DNA from: Nitrospira sp.
GTDB taxonomy: Bacteria > Nitrospirota > Nitrospiria > Nitrospirales > Nitrospiraceae
DNA length: 64,000 bases
Direction of reading: 5' to 3'
NCBI GenBank assembly: GCA_020846195.1
Contig: JADLEJ010000004.1
Span: 372,001 to 436,000, forward strand
In this document: positions 28,858 to 38,090 of the stretch, in pieces
Numbering within the stretch: position 1 is the first letter of the stretch
Layout of the letters: each line of letters starts with the position of its first letter
The notes under the pieces: model-generated
The model's input: the letters and a program-made list of their open reading frames with translations, nothing else
Told to the model about the DNA's origin: nothing
Database searches by the model: none
Program-made: the position numbers and the translations under genes

Positions 28858-30432
28858 TTACCGACTCACGCGGCGCTTCACAGTCCCACGCCACTCCGTA
28901 AGCATCAAACCCACCGTGAGAACCGCAATCCCCATCGCACACAGCTGGACCCCGAAGGGAAGAGTCTCATGCAACACCAGTCCAAGCCCCCATGCGGCGC
29001 TCAGAATACCCAGCGTGATTACGTGCGGCCATAGTGCGAAGGAGACCTGCATGGAGGCCGTCGTTTTTGGCGTCGTGATATACGGGACCTGACGGTTAGC
29101 CAAAACATCGGCAATGGCGGCAACTTGATAGGGCCATTTCGCAAATTGCAGCAGGCGGGCGCGCCAATGAGTTCCCTGCTCCAATGTCCTATTCAAGTAG
29201 AACCGCTGCCGATACCGCTCCCAGATCCGCAGCACCGCAATCATGCACCCGGCACTGACGATCGTTTCAACCGTCGCGATATCTGGCGCTTGCCCCAATA
29301 TAAGTATAAGCGCGGCAAGGAGCACGGCGATGGGCAGCACGACGCCCCGATGGACATAATTAATTCCATGCAAGACGTTCAGCACTGCGGAAGCTGGCGA
29401 GAGATTTTGAACGACCACCGGCGCAACCCGCAGCTTAAGATCGAGGACGGCACGAGTCCACCGTCGTTGCTGATTGAGATAGGTAGGCCAATCCGAAGGA
29501 GCCAACCCCCGAGCGAGAACCTCGGGAACATAGACCCCTTCCCACCCACGATTCTGATACAAGAGCGTCAGCAGCAAATCGTCGGCATCGTGCGCCGCAA
29601 ACCCGCCGCACTCGCGCAACGCGCTGAGACGGTGCGTACTGTGGCACCCGATGATAAGCGGAAACCCTTTCCCAAAACAGGCCATTTGCACGAGCGAGTA
29701 GAACTCATAGGTTTCTTCGGCTGCCCCTCTGGCAATAAAACTCTCCTCTTGATTGCCATACACCTGCGGCGCCTGCACATAGCCCACTCGTGCATCATCG
29801 AAATACCCAAGCACTTTGGCGAGATACACAGGATCCGGCACATGATCGGGATCGAACGCCGTCAAGATCTCGTATCGATCGAATCCGATCTCATGGAGCC
29901 ACGCATTATAGTTTCCGTGTTTGGTGGCCTTCCGAAACATGCCGACCTCGGCCTGATAGCGCGGGAACGACTTGCGGCTGAAATGATGGACGCCACGCGC
30001 GGCACAGACCTGTTTGACTTCCTCGTCATCTCCCTCGTCCAGGACCCAGGTATCGTGCGGATAGTCGAGAGCAACCAAGGCCTTCAGGGTGCGCTCCAGC
30101 AACGCCAATGGCTCAACTCCCGGCACATGGGTGGTCACAACCGCAACCTTCCAGTCCGGCCTCGGCAAAAGAGGGCGTGGCCGTTGCATGCTGGGAAGAA
30201 TCAGCCATCGCCCAAGATTGTTGAGGAACAGTACAGCAAGGAGCCCCGAACAAACCGCCATGACAAACGCATGTTCTCCCCATGCCGGGAGTTGAAACCA
30301 GGTCACGAAAAATACCGCGATCGCCGCCACTCCCAACACCGTCAACAGCCGGTAGAAGACGTGGTCTCTCGGCTGGAGTACCTGGTCACGCACGACGCTG
30401 ATCGGAATACTGCTCCCTGCGGACCGCGCCAT
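28858..30432 (-). CDS. BcsA-like processive GT2, without a PilZ domain
   Basis: WVLDEGDDEEVKQVCAARG, AFDPDHVPDP, QQRRW, flanking TM helices. Confidence 0.88.
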   Translation of the reverse strand: MARSAGSSIPISVVRDQVLQPRDHVFYRLLTVLGVAAIAVFFVTWFQLPAWGEHAFVMAVCSGLLAVLFLNNLGRWLILPSMQRPRPLLPRPDWKVAVVTTHVPGVEPLALLERTLKALVALDYPHDTWVLDEGDDEEVKQVCAARGVHHFSRKSFPRYQAEVGMFRKATKHGNYNAWLHEIGFDRYEILTAFDPDHVPDPVYLAKVLGYFDDARVGYVQAPQVYGNQEESFIARGAAEETYEFYSLVQMACFGKGFPLIIGCHSTHRLSALRECGGFAAHDADDLLLTLLYQNRGWEGVYVPEVLARGLAPSDWPTYLNQQRRWTRAVLDLKLRVAPVVVQNLSPASAVLNVLHGINYVHRGVVLPIAVLLAALILILGQAPDIATVETIVSAGCMIAVLRIWERYRQRFYLNRTLEQGTHWRARLLQFAKWPYQVAAIADVLANRQVPYITTPKTTASMQVSFALWPHVITLGILSAAWGLGLVLHETLPFGVQLCAMGIAVLTVGLMLTEWRGTVKRRVSR

Positions 30433-30435
30433 ATC

Positions 30436-32019
30436 CTATCGCCCCCTCTCCTGTTCGCCTAACGGGCGGAGGTGTTCGGCATCGGTATTCCGCCAGGTCT
30501 GCCGCGCTCCCGCACGAACCGCGAAGGCGCGATACGCGCCTGTTCCAAACACAGTGCGCAGCCACAATCGGCCCAGGACCCGCCAATACCCCCATCCCAC
30601 CTGAGCCAATTTGAATGAGGACATGCCCATATCCGGGGTGCGATTGATCCAGGAAATGGGCACCTCCTTTACCTGGCAGCCCATCAGCAGCGGTTGCAGC
30701 CCTGTCTCTGCATTCACCGCGAACCAAGGCTCCACCAGGCACAGCTGTTCCACCACTTCGCGGCGAAGCAGTTTCAGGTTATTCGTCAGGTCACGAAAGC
30801 GGCGGAGCAAGAGAATCTGCGCGATCAGATGAAACCCGCGGTTGGCGACGATTTTCCCGAACGGATAGTTCAGTAAGACACTGTGCCGGGAGAACCGGCT
30901 CCCGACAACCACGTCATACCCCTTCACGGCCTCATCGAACAGATCCGCGATCTCCGGCAACAGATGCTGGAAATCGCAGTCCATGGTGAGCACATAGCGT
31001 CCGGTCACCGCGCGATACCCATCGGATAAGGCGCGGCCGACCCCGTTCGGGCCGGTCCGGGAAACCAGCCGAATCCGGCTATCGAGGGCCGCCATGCGCG
31101 CAATCACCGCCGCGGTCTCGTCCTTGCTGTTATCGTCGACCAAAATGATCTCGTGAAGATAGTCGCCATACAGCCGGCGCAGCCCATCCACAAGCGGCCT
31201 GACATTCATCTGTTCGTTGTAGCAGGGAATGACGACGGACAGCGCGCGCCAGAACGATTGATGGTGGGCCAGCGACACCGCCGGCCGTTCGGCGATACGG
31301 GGAGGTTTTTGCGCATGCACCAGAATGGCGCCCGCTAAAGTCCTAACCCCGGGCGCATTTTCCAAAATGATCGAAAGATTGCGAAAGAGCCAGGCCAACC
31401 GGGGTGAGAGCGGGGCGAACACGAAATCGTTAAATACGGCAAAGACTCGGATAAAGCCCACTTCCGACATGAGCTCATACAATTGGCCGCGGCTAAGAAG
31501 GGACCGAGGGTCCGCCTTGCCGAACAGGCGCGCCAGCAATCGGCGGAGCTTTAGAACAACATTCCAGGGATTGCTTTCATAAAACACCACCTGTCCGCCG
31601 GGCTGCAAGAGTTCCAACACATGTTGAAGCACCGTCGCGCAGTTGCGTGTATCGAGCAGGTCCATCGCCACGACAAAGTCAAACTGCCGGCCGCGCAGCG
31701 CATCCGGAAAGGCCTCCGCAACAACGAACTCGACGGGATCCTGAATACCATCCGGCTTGCCGGCAAGCGCATCGAACGTCACGGCGGCAATGGGATTTCT
31801 CCCGCGGGTAACCTGTACGAGCTGCCGCGTAAAGAGGCCCTGGCCGCATCCCAGTTCAAGAATGGTTTGCCCGGGCAAGAGATGAACCAGATGCCGGAAC
31901 GATTGGGCGCGCCAATGCAAGCGATCCGTCGCAATAGGATCCCGCTGCAGAAGATAACGATCCCGCGTCTTCTCGCGCAGCGCAAGGGTGTGGAGCATCG
32001 ATTGGTCAGAAGCACTCAT
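30436..32019 (-). CDS. SAM methyltransferase - GT2 (DPM1/DPG-like) fusion
   Basis: N-term TILELGCGQGLFTRQL; C-term LSVVIPCYNEQMNVRPLVDGL...EIILVDDNSKDETAAVIA. Confidence 0.88.
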   Translation of the reverse strand: MSASDQSMLHTLALREKTRDRYLLQRDPIATDRLHWRAQSFRHLVHLLPGQTILELGCGQGLFTRQLVQVTRGRNPIAAVTFDALAGKPDGIQDPVEFVVAEAFPDALRGRQFDFVVAMDLLDTRNCATVLQHVLELLQPGGQVVFYESNPWNVVLKLRRLLARLFGKADPRSLLSRGQLYELMSEVGFIRVFAVFNDFVFAPLSPRLAWLFRNLSIILENAPGVRTLAGAILVHAQKPPRIAERPAVSLAHHQSFWRALSVVIPCYNEQMNVRPLVDGLRRLYGDYLHEIILVDDNSKDETAAVIARMAALDSRIRLVSRTGPNGVGRALSDGYRAVTGRYVLTMDCDFQHLLPEIADLFDEAVKGYDVVVGSRFSRHSVLLNYPFGKIVANRGFHLIAQILLLRRFRDLTNNLKLLRREVVEQLCLVEPWFAVNAETGLQPLLMGCQVKEVPISWINRTPDMGMSSFKLAQVGWGYWRVLGRLWLRTVFGTGAYRAFAVRAGARQTWRNTDAEHLRPLGEQERGR

Positions 32020-32028
32020 GCCGCTCTC

Positions 32029-33084
32029 TCACTCATGCAACCGAACATCCCAGGCGGCGATCATGTCGCGAAACACATCTTCCAGCGATTTAGTCACAGA
32101 CCACTTCGGATAATGCTGCTGAAATCTGGCGAGATCGCTGATATAGCACACATGGTCGCCGGCGCGCGGCTGGTCAAGATACTCGTAGTGCATTTTCTTG
32201 CCTGTCAGCTCCTCGACCATGTCGAACGCCTCCAGAATAGAGCAGGAATTCTCTCGCCCTCCCCCCATGTTGTACACTTCGCCGCACCGGGGATTGGCAT
32301 AGATTTCTTCGATGGCCCGAGCGACATCGAAGCTGTGGATATTATCCCGCACCTGCTTTCCTTTATACCCATAAATCCGATACATCTTCCCGCTCAGCTG
32401 CGTTTTGACCAGATACGACAGAAACCCATGGAGTTCGACACCTGAATGATTCGGACCGGTCAGGCAGCCCCCGCGGAGACAATGCGTCTTCAGGCCGAAG
32501 TACCGGCCGTACTCTTGCGTCACCACATCGGCCGCAACCTTGCTGGCTCCGAAAATGGAATGTTTCGACCGGTCGATCCGCATCGCTTCCGTCACTCCGC
32601 GATAATCCTCCGGCCGGGCGTAATCCCATCGCCGCTCCAGCTCTTTAAGCGGCAGCTCATTGGGCGCATCCCCGTACACCTTATTCGTCGACATGAAGAC
32701 GACGACGGCGTCCGGAGAATGTTGCCGAGTCATCTCTAGCACATTGAGCGTCCCTGTCGCATTGACATCGAAATCGTCGAAGGGACGGCGGGCCGCAAGG
32801 TCATGGCTCGGCTGAGCCGCGCAGTGCACGATCAAATCGAATGGGCCTTCGCGCGTAAACAGCTCGGACAGCCCCTCTCGATTGCGAATATCGAGAGGGT
32901 AATGCGAAAACCGTTTCGTGCTCTGACGCAGCCGGTCGAGATTCCACATCGTATCGCCTTCTGCGCCAAAGAAGTCCGCCCGCATATTATTATCGACGCC
33001 AATCACCCGAGCGGCCCGGCGATCGAAATGCGTCACGAGCTCAGATCCGATCAGGCCGCTCGAGCCAGTGATAAATACCTTCAT
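32029..33084 (-). CDS. NAD-dependent epimerase/dehydratase (CDP-paratose 2-epimerase-like extended SDR)
   Basis: [56 protein letters not shown]. Confidence 0.88.
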   Translation of the reverse strand: MKVFITGSSGLIGSELVTHFDRRAARVIGVDNNMRADFFGAEGDTMWNLDRLRQSTKRFSHYPLDIRNREGLSELFTREGPFDLIVHCAAQPSHDLAARRPFDDFDVNATGTLNVLEMTRQHSPDAVVVFMSTNKVYGDAPNELPLKELERRWDYARPEDYRGVTEAMRIDRSKHSIFGASKVAADVVTQEYGRYFGLKTHCLRGGCLTGPNHSGVELHGFLSYLVKTQLSGKMYRIYGYKGKQVRDNIHSFDVARAIEEIYANPRCGEVYNMGGGRENSCSILEAFDMVEELTGKKMHYEYLDQPRAGDHVCYISDLARFQQHYPKWSVTKSLEDVFRDMIAAWDVRLHE

Positions 33085-33106
33085 GCCGTAGCATTCCTTT
33101 TCATCG

Positions 33107-34261
33107 TCAGATCTTCTTCATGGACATGGCGGAAATAAACAGCGAGGAAAACATGGTCCCTCCACCGATGATCACAAGCGTCGCGCCCAGCGACGCCCAC
33201 TCGGGACGGGAGAGCGGCAAAAATCCAGACTGCGCCCACTCCCATATCAAAAACCCAAGGAGTGCGATCCCAATAAACAAAATCCCTCCGCCGAGCAACA
33301 GACCGGTCTCAAGGCGAAACCAGCCATAAAACGCATCGAGCCCCTTATTGTTTTTGTCGAAGCGGCGGCTCCACGAATAGGTCTTGGCGTGCAGCCCCAA
33401 ACTCAGGACTTGAAATCCCGCCACGCTGAAAATCGTGCCAAAAATTCCGGTCGCGGTCCCTAGGGGCTTCCCATTAAATTGGATGAGGCCAGCCAGCGAT
33501 ACGAGATGGGCTGAAACTCCAAGCGCCAGCGCGAGCACGCCAGGGAAGAAAAAGACCTTGTTCGGGCAATAGATCAACATCATGCGCAGGCTCCGCCAGC
33601 CGTCATGGAACGTGCGCAGCTTCGACTCCCCTTTTCGCTCAGCCAGTCGGATAGGCAGTTCCGCCGTCTGTAATCCAGCCAGCCCCGCGTTGATTGCCAG
33701 CTCGAGGTTAAACTCCATCCCGGGGCTGACCGGTTGAATCAGGTCGTATGCGCGCCGGCTAAACGCGCGATAGCCACAATACACATCGGTATAAGCAGTC
33801 TTGAATAATCCGTTCAGAATCTTCGTCAGCAACGGGTTTCCGAAAGTGCGATGGAGAAAAGGAATCGTGGCCTGCCCACCCGCCAGATACCGGCTCCCGG
33901 TCACAAAATCGTGGCCTTCGCGCAACTTGTCGAGAAACGTGGGGATCATTGTAAAGTCATAGGTGTCGTCGGCATCGCCCATGACAAGGTATCTACCCTC
34001 CGCATGCGCAAACCCTTTCAAGTAGGCATTGCCATATCCGCGTTCCGGCTGATGCACGACTCGAGCGCCCATCGCTTCCGCAATCGCCACGGATCGGTCC
34101 GTCGACCCATTGTCGCAGACGACTATTTCGCCATCGATCTGCGCCTTCGCGAACGTGTCGCGGATTTTCTGGAGACAGGCGCCGATGGCGGCCTCTTCAT
34201 TGAGGCAGGGGAGCACAACGGATACCTCCAGCCCTCTTGAAACGAGACAACTGTCGCTCAC
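33107..34261 (-). CDS. GT2, dolichol-P-mannose synthase-like with C-terminal TM helices
   Basis: [42 protein letters not shown]. Confidence 0.9.
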   Translation of the reverse strand: MSDSCLVSRGLEVSVVLPCLNEEAAIGACLQKIRDTFAKAQIDGEIVVCDNGSTDRSVAIAEAMGARVVHQPERGYGNAYLKGFAHAEGRYLVMGDADDTYDFTMIPTFLDKLREGHDFVTGSRYLAGGQATIPFLHRTFGNPLLTKILNGLFKTAYTDVYCGYRAFSRRAYDLIQPVSPGMEFNLELAINAGLAGLQTAELPIRLAERKGESKLRTFHDGWRSLRMMLIYCPNKVFFFPGVLALALGVSAHLVSLAGLIQFNGKPLGTATGIFGTIFSVAGFQVLSLGLHAKTYSWSRRFDKNNKGLDAFYGWFRLETGLLLGGGILFIGIALLGFLIWEWAQSGFLPLSRPEWASLGATLVIIGGGTMFSSLFISAMSMKKI

Positions 34262-35916
34262 GGCTGCACCATCCTTCCGAATTGCTGCGCTTCACCGGAC
34301 GCTCGGACGACAAGGAATAGCATCCGATTCTCCTGCCGGCGCAGCAACTCCAAGCGCCATTCTCCCAACATCAGGTCAGAAAGAAGCCAGTTGAAATCTG
34401 GAACGGAAAGGCCGTTGGCCAGCGGCCCGCCGAGAAAGCCGCCATGCACATAGAGAAGAAAGCGGCCACGAGACTGCTGGAACGCCCGCCAGTCTTTCAC
34501 ATTCATGCGAAACCAGGGATTGAGGTCCAGCATGCCTCGATCCATCGTATCGTGCCCCATGTGCCTCAGCGAGGCGTCTGGATCTGCCAGATACACAAGC
34601 CGCGAAGACAGACCTCTCGGTGCGTAGTGGGCCAGCATCATGAAGTTGTGTGGGTCGGAAACCACAATAGGCAGTTCGTCCGTTGCACTGACAGCCAAAA
34701 ACTCGGCCACAGGATCCACGGCTGACGCCGCAGTGTACGGCAAGGCTCGCAGCGTTAACATCGCGAACCCCGCGACAGCAAGGACGCCCCCCGCAACTCC
34801 CAACAGCACTCGGCCATTGCCGAGCCGAAACAGTGTCAGCGAGACCAAAACACTGATCCCCAGCACAGTGGGAAGCGCATAGCGAGCCGTAAACGCGCCG
34901 GTCGTATACAGCGTGACCGCCACGCCGATCACCGGCAAGGCGGCGAATGCCAGAGCGGCGCCCCATTCATGATCGGGAATCGTCGGCAGAGCCGACACCG
35001 GCCTCCGAGCGCTGTTCCCCTGTTGCAGGTACGCGACCACACCGGCACCGATGAGCAGTAGCATGAAGAGCAGCGGCGCGGGCATCAGCAATGTCGAGTA
35101 GGTATCTGGAATCCCCTTCCAACTCGGAATCGCCCAAAAGCCCCTGGAATACCCCCGGGCCTGCTGGATCAACGGCCATAAGAAGCCGAGTGGAAGCAAT
35201 CCGCCAACAATCGCCGTCCACAAGAGCCAATCAGGCCGGCGCGTGCGATACAGCCTCACACATTCGGCAATCCCAAGAGGAACAAACACGAATACGCCGT
35301 AGTAGTGAGACCCGACGACCGCGCTGAGGCTTCCCCACAAGCCGATGAGCGACCAAGGCCGCCCCTTCTCTTCCGCGGCGGCGGCCCAGCAGACCCACGC
35401 GACCATTGCGAACCCCAGCACCAGTCCGTAGGGCCTGGCTTCATAACTGTAGAACTGCGCGTTCGTGACCAGCAGGCACATCATCGCCGTGAATCCGTAT
35501 AGCGCTGAACTGCGGCGCTTGACCAGGAAGAACAGGCCCACCGCCGCTCCCCATACCCCGACCATTTCCGGCAGACGCAGGGCCCATTCGTTCACGCCAA
35601 ACAAAGCCATCGACCATCGAGCCAGGACGTAGAACGGAAACGGACTCTGATCCGCTCCTGTAAGCAACGCGGCCCAGATACCGGACAGCGTAGGCGCCTG
35701 GGCGATGAAATACGTGAACAGTTCGTCGTTCCACATAGGCTTGCGCATGGCCAAGACACTGGTCGTCGCAAAGTAGGCGATCGAGAACAATCCGAGCAGC
35801 AATCCCCAATGCCTCTCGCACACCTCCCCCAATGTTTCCGCCACACCGTCGAGCCATTGCAGCACTCGATTGAGCATCCCGGCATTTTCCACCGCCGGCC
35901 TTTCAACGGGTTTCAT
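34258..35916 (-). CDS. GT39/ArnT-like membrane glycosyltransferase
   Basis: Polytopic; MRKPMWNDELFTYFIAQAPTLSGIWAAL; 4-nt overlap with the next gene. Confidence 0.75.
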   Translation of the reverse strand: MKPVERPAVENAGMLNRVLQWLDGVAETLGEVCERHWGLLLGLFSIAYFATTSVLAMRKPMWNDELFTYFIAQAPTLSGIWAALLTGADQSPFPFYVLARWSMALFGVNEWALRLPEMVGVWGAAVGLFFLVKRRSSALYGFTAMMCLLVTNAQFYSYEARPYGLVLGFAMVAWVCWAAAAEEKGRPWSLIGLWGSLSAVVGSHYYGVFVFVPLGIAECVRLYRTRRPDWLLWTAIVGGLLPLGFLWPLIQQARGYSRGFWAIPSWKGIPDTYSTLLMPAPLLFMLLLIGAGVVAYLQQGNSARRPVSALPTIPDHEWGAALAFAALPVIGVAVTLYTTGAFTARYALPTVLGISVLVSLTLFRLGNGRVLLGVAGGVLAVAGFAMLTLRALPYTAASAVDPVAEFLAVSATDELPIVVSDPHNFMMLAHYAPRGLSSRLVYLADPDASLRHMGHDTMDRGMLDLNPWFRMNVKDWRAFQQSRGRFLLYVHGGFLGGPLANGLSVPDFNWLLSDLMLGEWRLELLRRQENRMLFLVVRASGEAQQFGRMVQP

Positions 35917-37732
35917 GATGCTCCGCTCCAGTGAAGGCAGGCTGAAAGGCCGTGGGCGTCACCGGATCCTGTTCAGCCTGACCTGTGGCAGCCCCCGGAT
36001 GAAGGCGTTCATAAATGGCAAAGGCCTGCTCGTGCCGGTCTCCCGTTTCTGTTGTGACGTTATCGCCGTACACGCGTTTCCATCGTTCAGGGAATCGTTC
36101 GACCACGCCCTTCGTGAATCGCTGGCTATCGATCGCGAGCCCTTCATCGAGAACGAGATAGGTCACCGGAACAGATTCCAAGAGCTGCTGCGCCTTGAGG
36201 GGATCGGATTCGAACGGCGGCATAACCACCTTATTCCCTGTCCGAAGATGGACCCAGTGAGGCATCGATACGGCAATGACATCACTGGGCCCAGCATGCG
36301 CCAGCAGCCAATCCGCACCCGCATCGAGAGCCCGATAAGAATCCATGTAGAAAAACAGGTGCTGCGACACCCTCCCGGAATGTCGGTCTAGATACTGAAC
36401 CGGCAAGAAGCGCTTCGCGTAAATCGCGCCGACCGTGGCGAGTTGCTGGACCAATATTCCCCCCACAACGGCGCAGACTGTGGCGAGTAGAATGGCGCGC
36501 CCCTGAACTCGGACCATCGCCTGCGCACGTGCCAACAGCCACGTCAAAGCCACGCACAACGAGAGAGACACCACAGGAAGAACCGGCATAAGATACCGAT
36601 TGAATTGTGCTGGCCAAGGAGTCAGGCTCACAAGGGCAATCAATGCCCACGCGCACAACGCCACCAGAAGCCCCCCCTGATAAACCAGAAGAATCGTGCC
36701 GGCAAGAGCCGATGCGCCAAGCAGATACAACGGAACATCGATAAGCCAGTCAGGGCCAACTTCCACACCGAGCGCGGCCCTCACCGCATCCCGCTCGACT
36801 TCCCACACACGCCTCGACGCACTTACCGACTCGCCCAGGACACGGATGAGAACCGGAATGTTCGCTACCGTTCGGCTCACCCGATCGGCCACCGTGGCAT
36901 ATCCAAGGCTCGGGTCAAATGGATCGTTCAATGCAACGTTCCGTGCGTAACTCACGTTGTAGAACTGGTAATCGGCTCGTTGATAGGCATACGCCGGTTC
37001 CTGGTATTCACGCGTGTGCTCGACGAAATGCACATAGCTAAACCAGATCGCAATCGGTACTGCCGCGAGCGCCGCGCGCGCCGCAACGGCTTTCCACTGC
37101 CTCTTTACAAGCGCCTCGCACACCCACGCCGCCAGAATGGCGATGCCCGCCGTTCGTGCGGCAAATGCGAGGACCGCGAAGAGGCCCGCCCATCGAGAAG
37201 GGAGAGACTGGATTCGACCGGTCGCGGATAGCAAAAACGCCGTAACCAGCAACCCGAACAAGATATCGGGAAAGCACAGATCGGATAGGAAGAATGTATG
37301 GACGCTAAGCAAGCACACGACGGTTCCAAACAGAGCCATTCGAGCCGTGAGATAGCCCCTTAATAGCATCCATATGCCACCCGCATACAGTGCGAATCCT
37401 AAGAACGCAGATAGCCGGAGGGCACGCCCGACAATGATCGGATCGCTCGTTCCAAGAACAAGCTGATGGGCCGCAATGATCAGCGGGAGCAGCGGAGGGT
37501 ACTGATTGGCCTGGATCTCGCCAGGCTCATTGAGCAATCGATACCCCTTCCCTTCAGCCAGCGATGTCCCGAGCACATAGTACACGCCTCCATCCCAACG
37601 GAAATCGATCGGGCCTTGAAGGCGAGGGAGCCACAACGCGACAACCAGCAATCCGAGAATTGCATAGAGCGTCCACTCTTTACTCAGCTCACTCCGCAAT
37701 GGATCCCCCATAATCTCCACGCTCCGCTTCAC
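35903..37732 (-). CDS. GT39/ArnT-like membrane glycosyltransferase
   Basis: Polytopic; DFRWDGGVYYVLGTSLAEGKGYRLLNEPG. Confidence 0.78.
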   Translation of the reverse strand: MKRSVEIMGDPLRSELSKEWTLYAILGLLVVALWLPRLQGPIDFRWDGGVYYVLGTSLAEGKGYRLLNEPGEIQANQYPPLLPLIIAAHQLVLGTSDPIIVGRALRLSAFLGFALYAGGIWMLLRGYLTARMALFGTVVCLLSVHTFFLSDLCFPDILFGLLVTAFLLSATGRIQSLPSRWAGLFAVLAFAARTAGIAILAAWVCEALVKRQWKAVAARAALAAVPIAIWFSYVHFVEHTREYQEPAYAYQRADYQFYNVSYARNVALNDPFDPSLGYATVADRVSRTVANIPVLIRVLGESVSASRRVWEVERDAVRAALGVEVGPDWLIDVPLYLLGASALAGTILLVYQGGLLVALCAWALIALVSLTPWPAQFNRYLMPVLPVVSLSLCVALTWLLARAQAMVRVQGRAILLATVCAVVGGILVQQLATVGAIYAKRFLPVQYLDRHSGRVSQHLFFYMDSYRALDAGADWLLAHAGPSDVIAVSMPHWVHLRTGNKVVMPPFESDPLKAQQLLESVPVTYLVLDEGLAIDSQRFTKGVVERFPERWKRVYGDNVTTETGDRHEQAFAIYERLHPGAATGQAEQDPVTPTAFQPAFTGAEHHETR

Positions 37733-37750
37733 CAGGATCTCTGGGTCACG

Positions 37751-38059
37751 CTACTTCTTGCGGGCATCCACCACCGCATTGTACATCCGCCCCACTAGCC
37801 ACCCGGCCGCCCCTCCCGTGAAAACTCCGTATAACAACCCGACAAATGCTCCCGTCCAAGTTACGGAGTAGCCAACGAAAAAATTGGAGAGAAGCTGAAG
37901 ATGCTGCCCCGGCTGTGGACCGCCTTTTAGGACTAGCCATGCCGTCATCACAAAGAGGCTCAATCCCCCGATCAGTCCGCAGACAAGCGCCAGCGCGTCC
38001 GCCTTGACCCTGGCGATCGTTCGACTGACTTCGTCCTGTTGACTCGCGCGCGATTCCAT
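37751..38059 (-). CDS. Small membrane protein, paralogous to the C-terminal domain of the upstream FAD oxidoreductase
   Basis: MESRASQQDEVSRTIARVKADALALVCGLIGGLSLFVMTAWLVLKGGPQPGQHLQLLSNFFVGYSVTWTGAFVGLLYGVFTGGAAGWLVGRMYNAVVDARKK; GGGAGG upstream of ATG 38059. Confidence 0.8.
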   Translation of the reverse strand: MESRASQQDEVSRTIARVKADALALVCGLIGGLSLFVMTAWLVLKGGPQPGQHLQLLSNFFVGYSVTWTGAFVGLLYGVFTGGAAGWLVGRMYNAVVDARKK

Positions 38060-38090
38060 AACATCCTCCCTCTCGCCTCTCTCCGATGAG

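Noticed and set aside
35903-37732. Calling the GT39-like proteins ArnT specifically
   Set aside because: Only polytopic GT39/GT-C-like layout is visible; sugar and acceptor cannot be inferred
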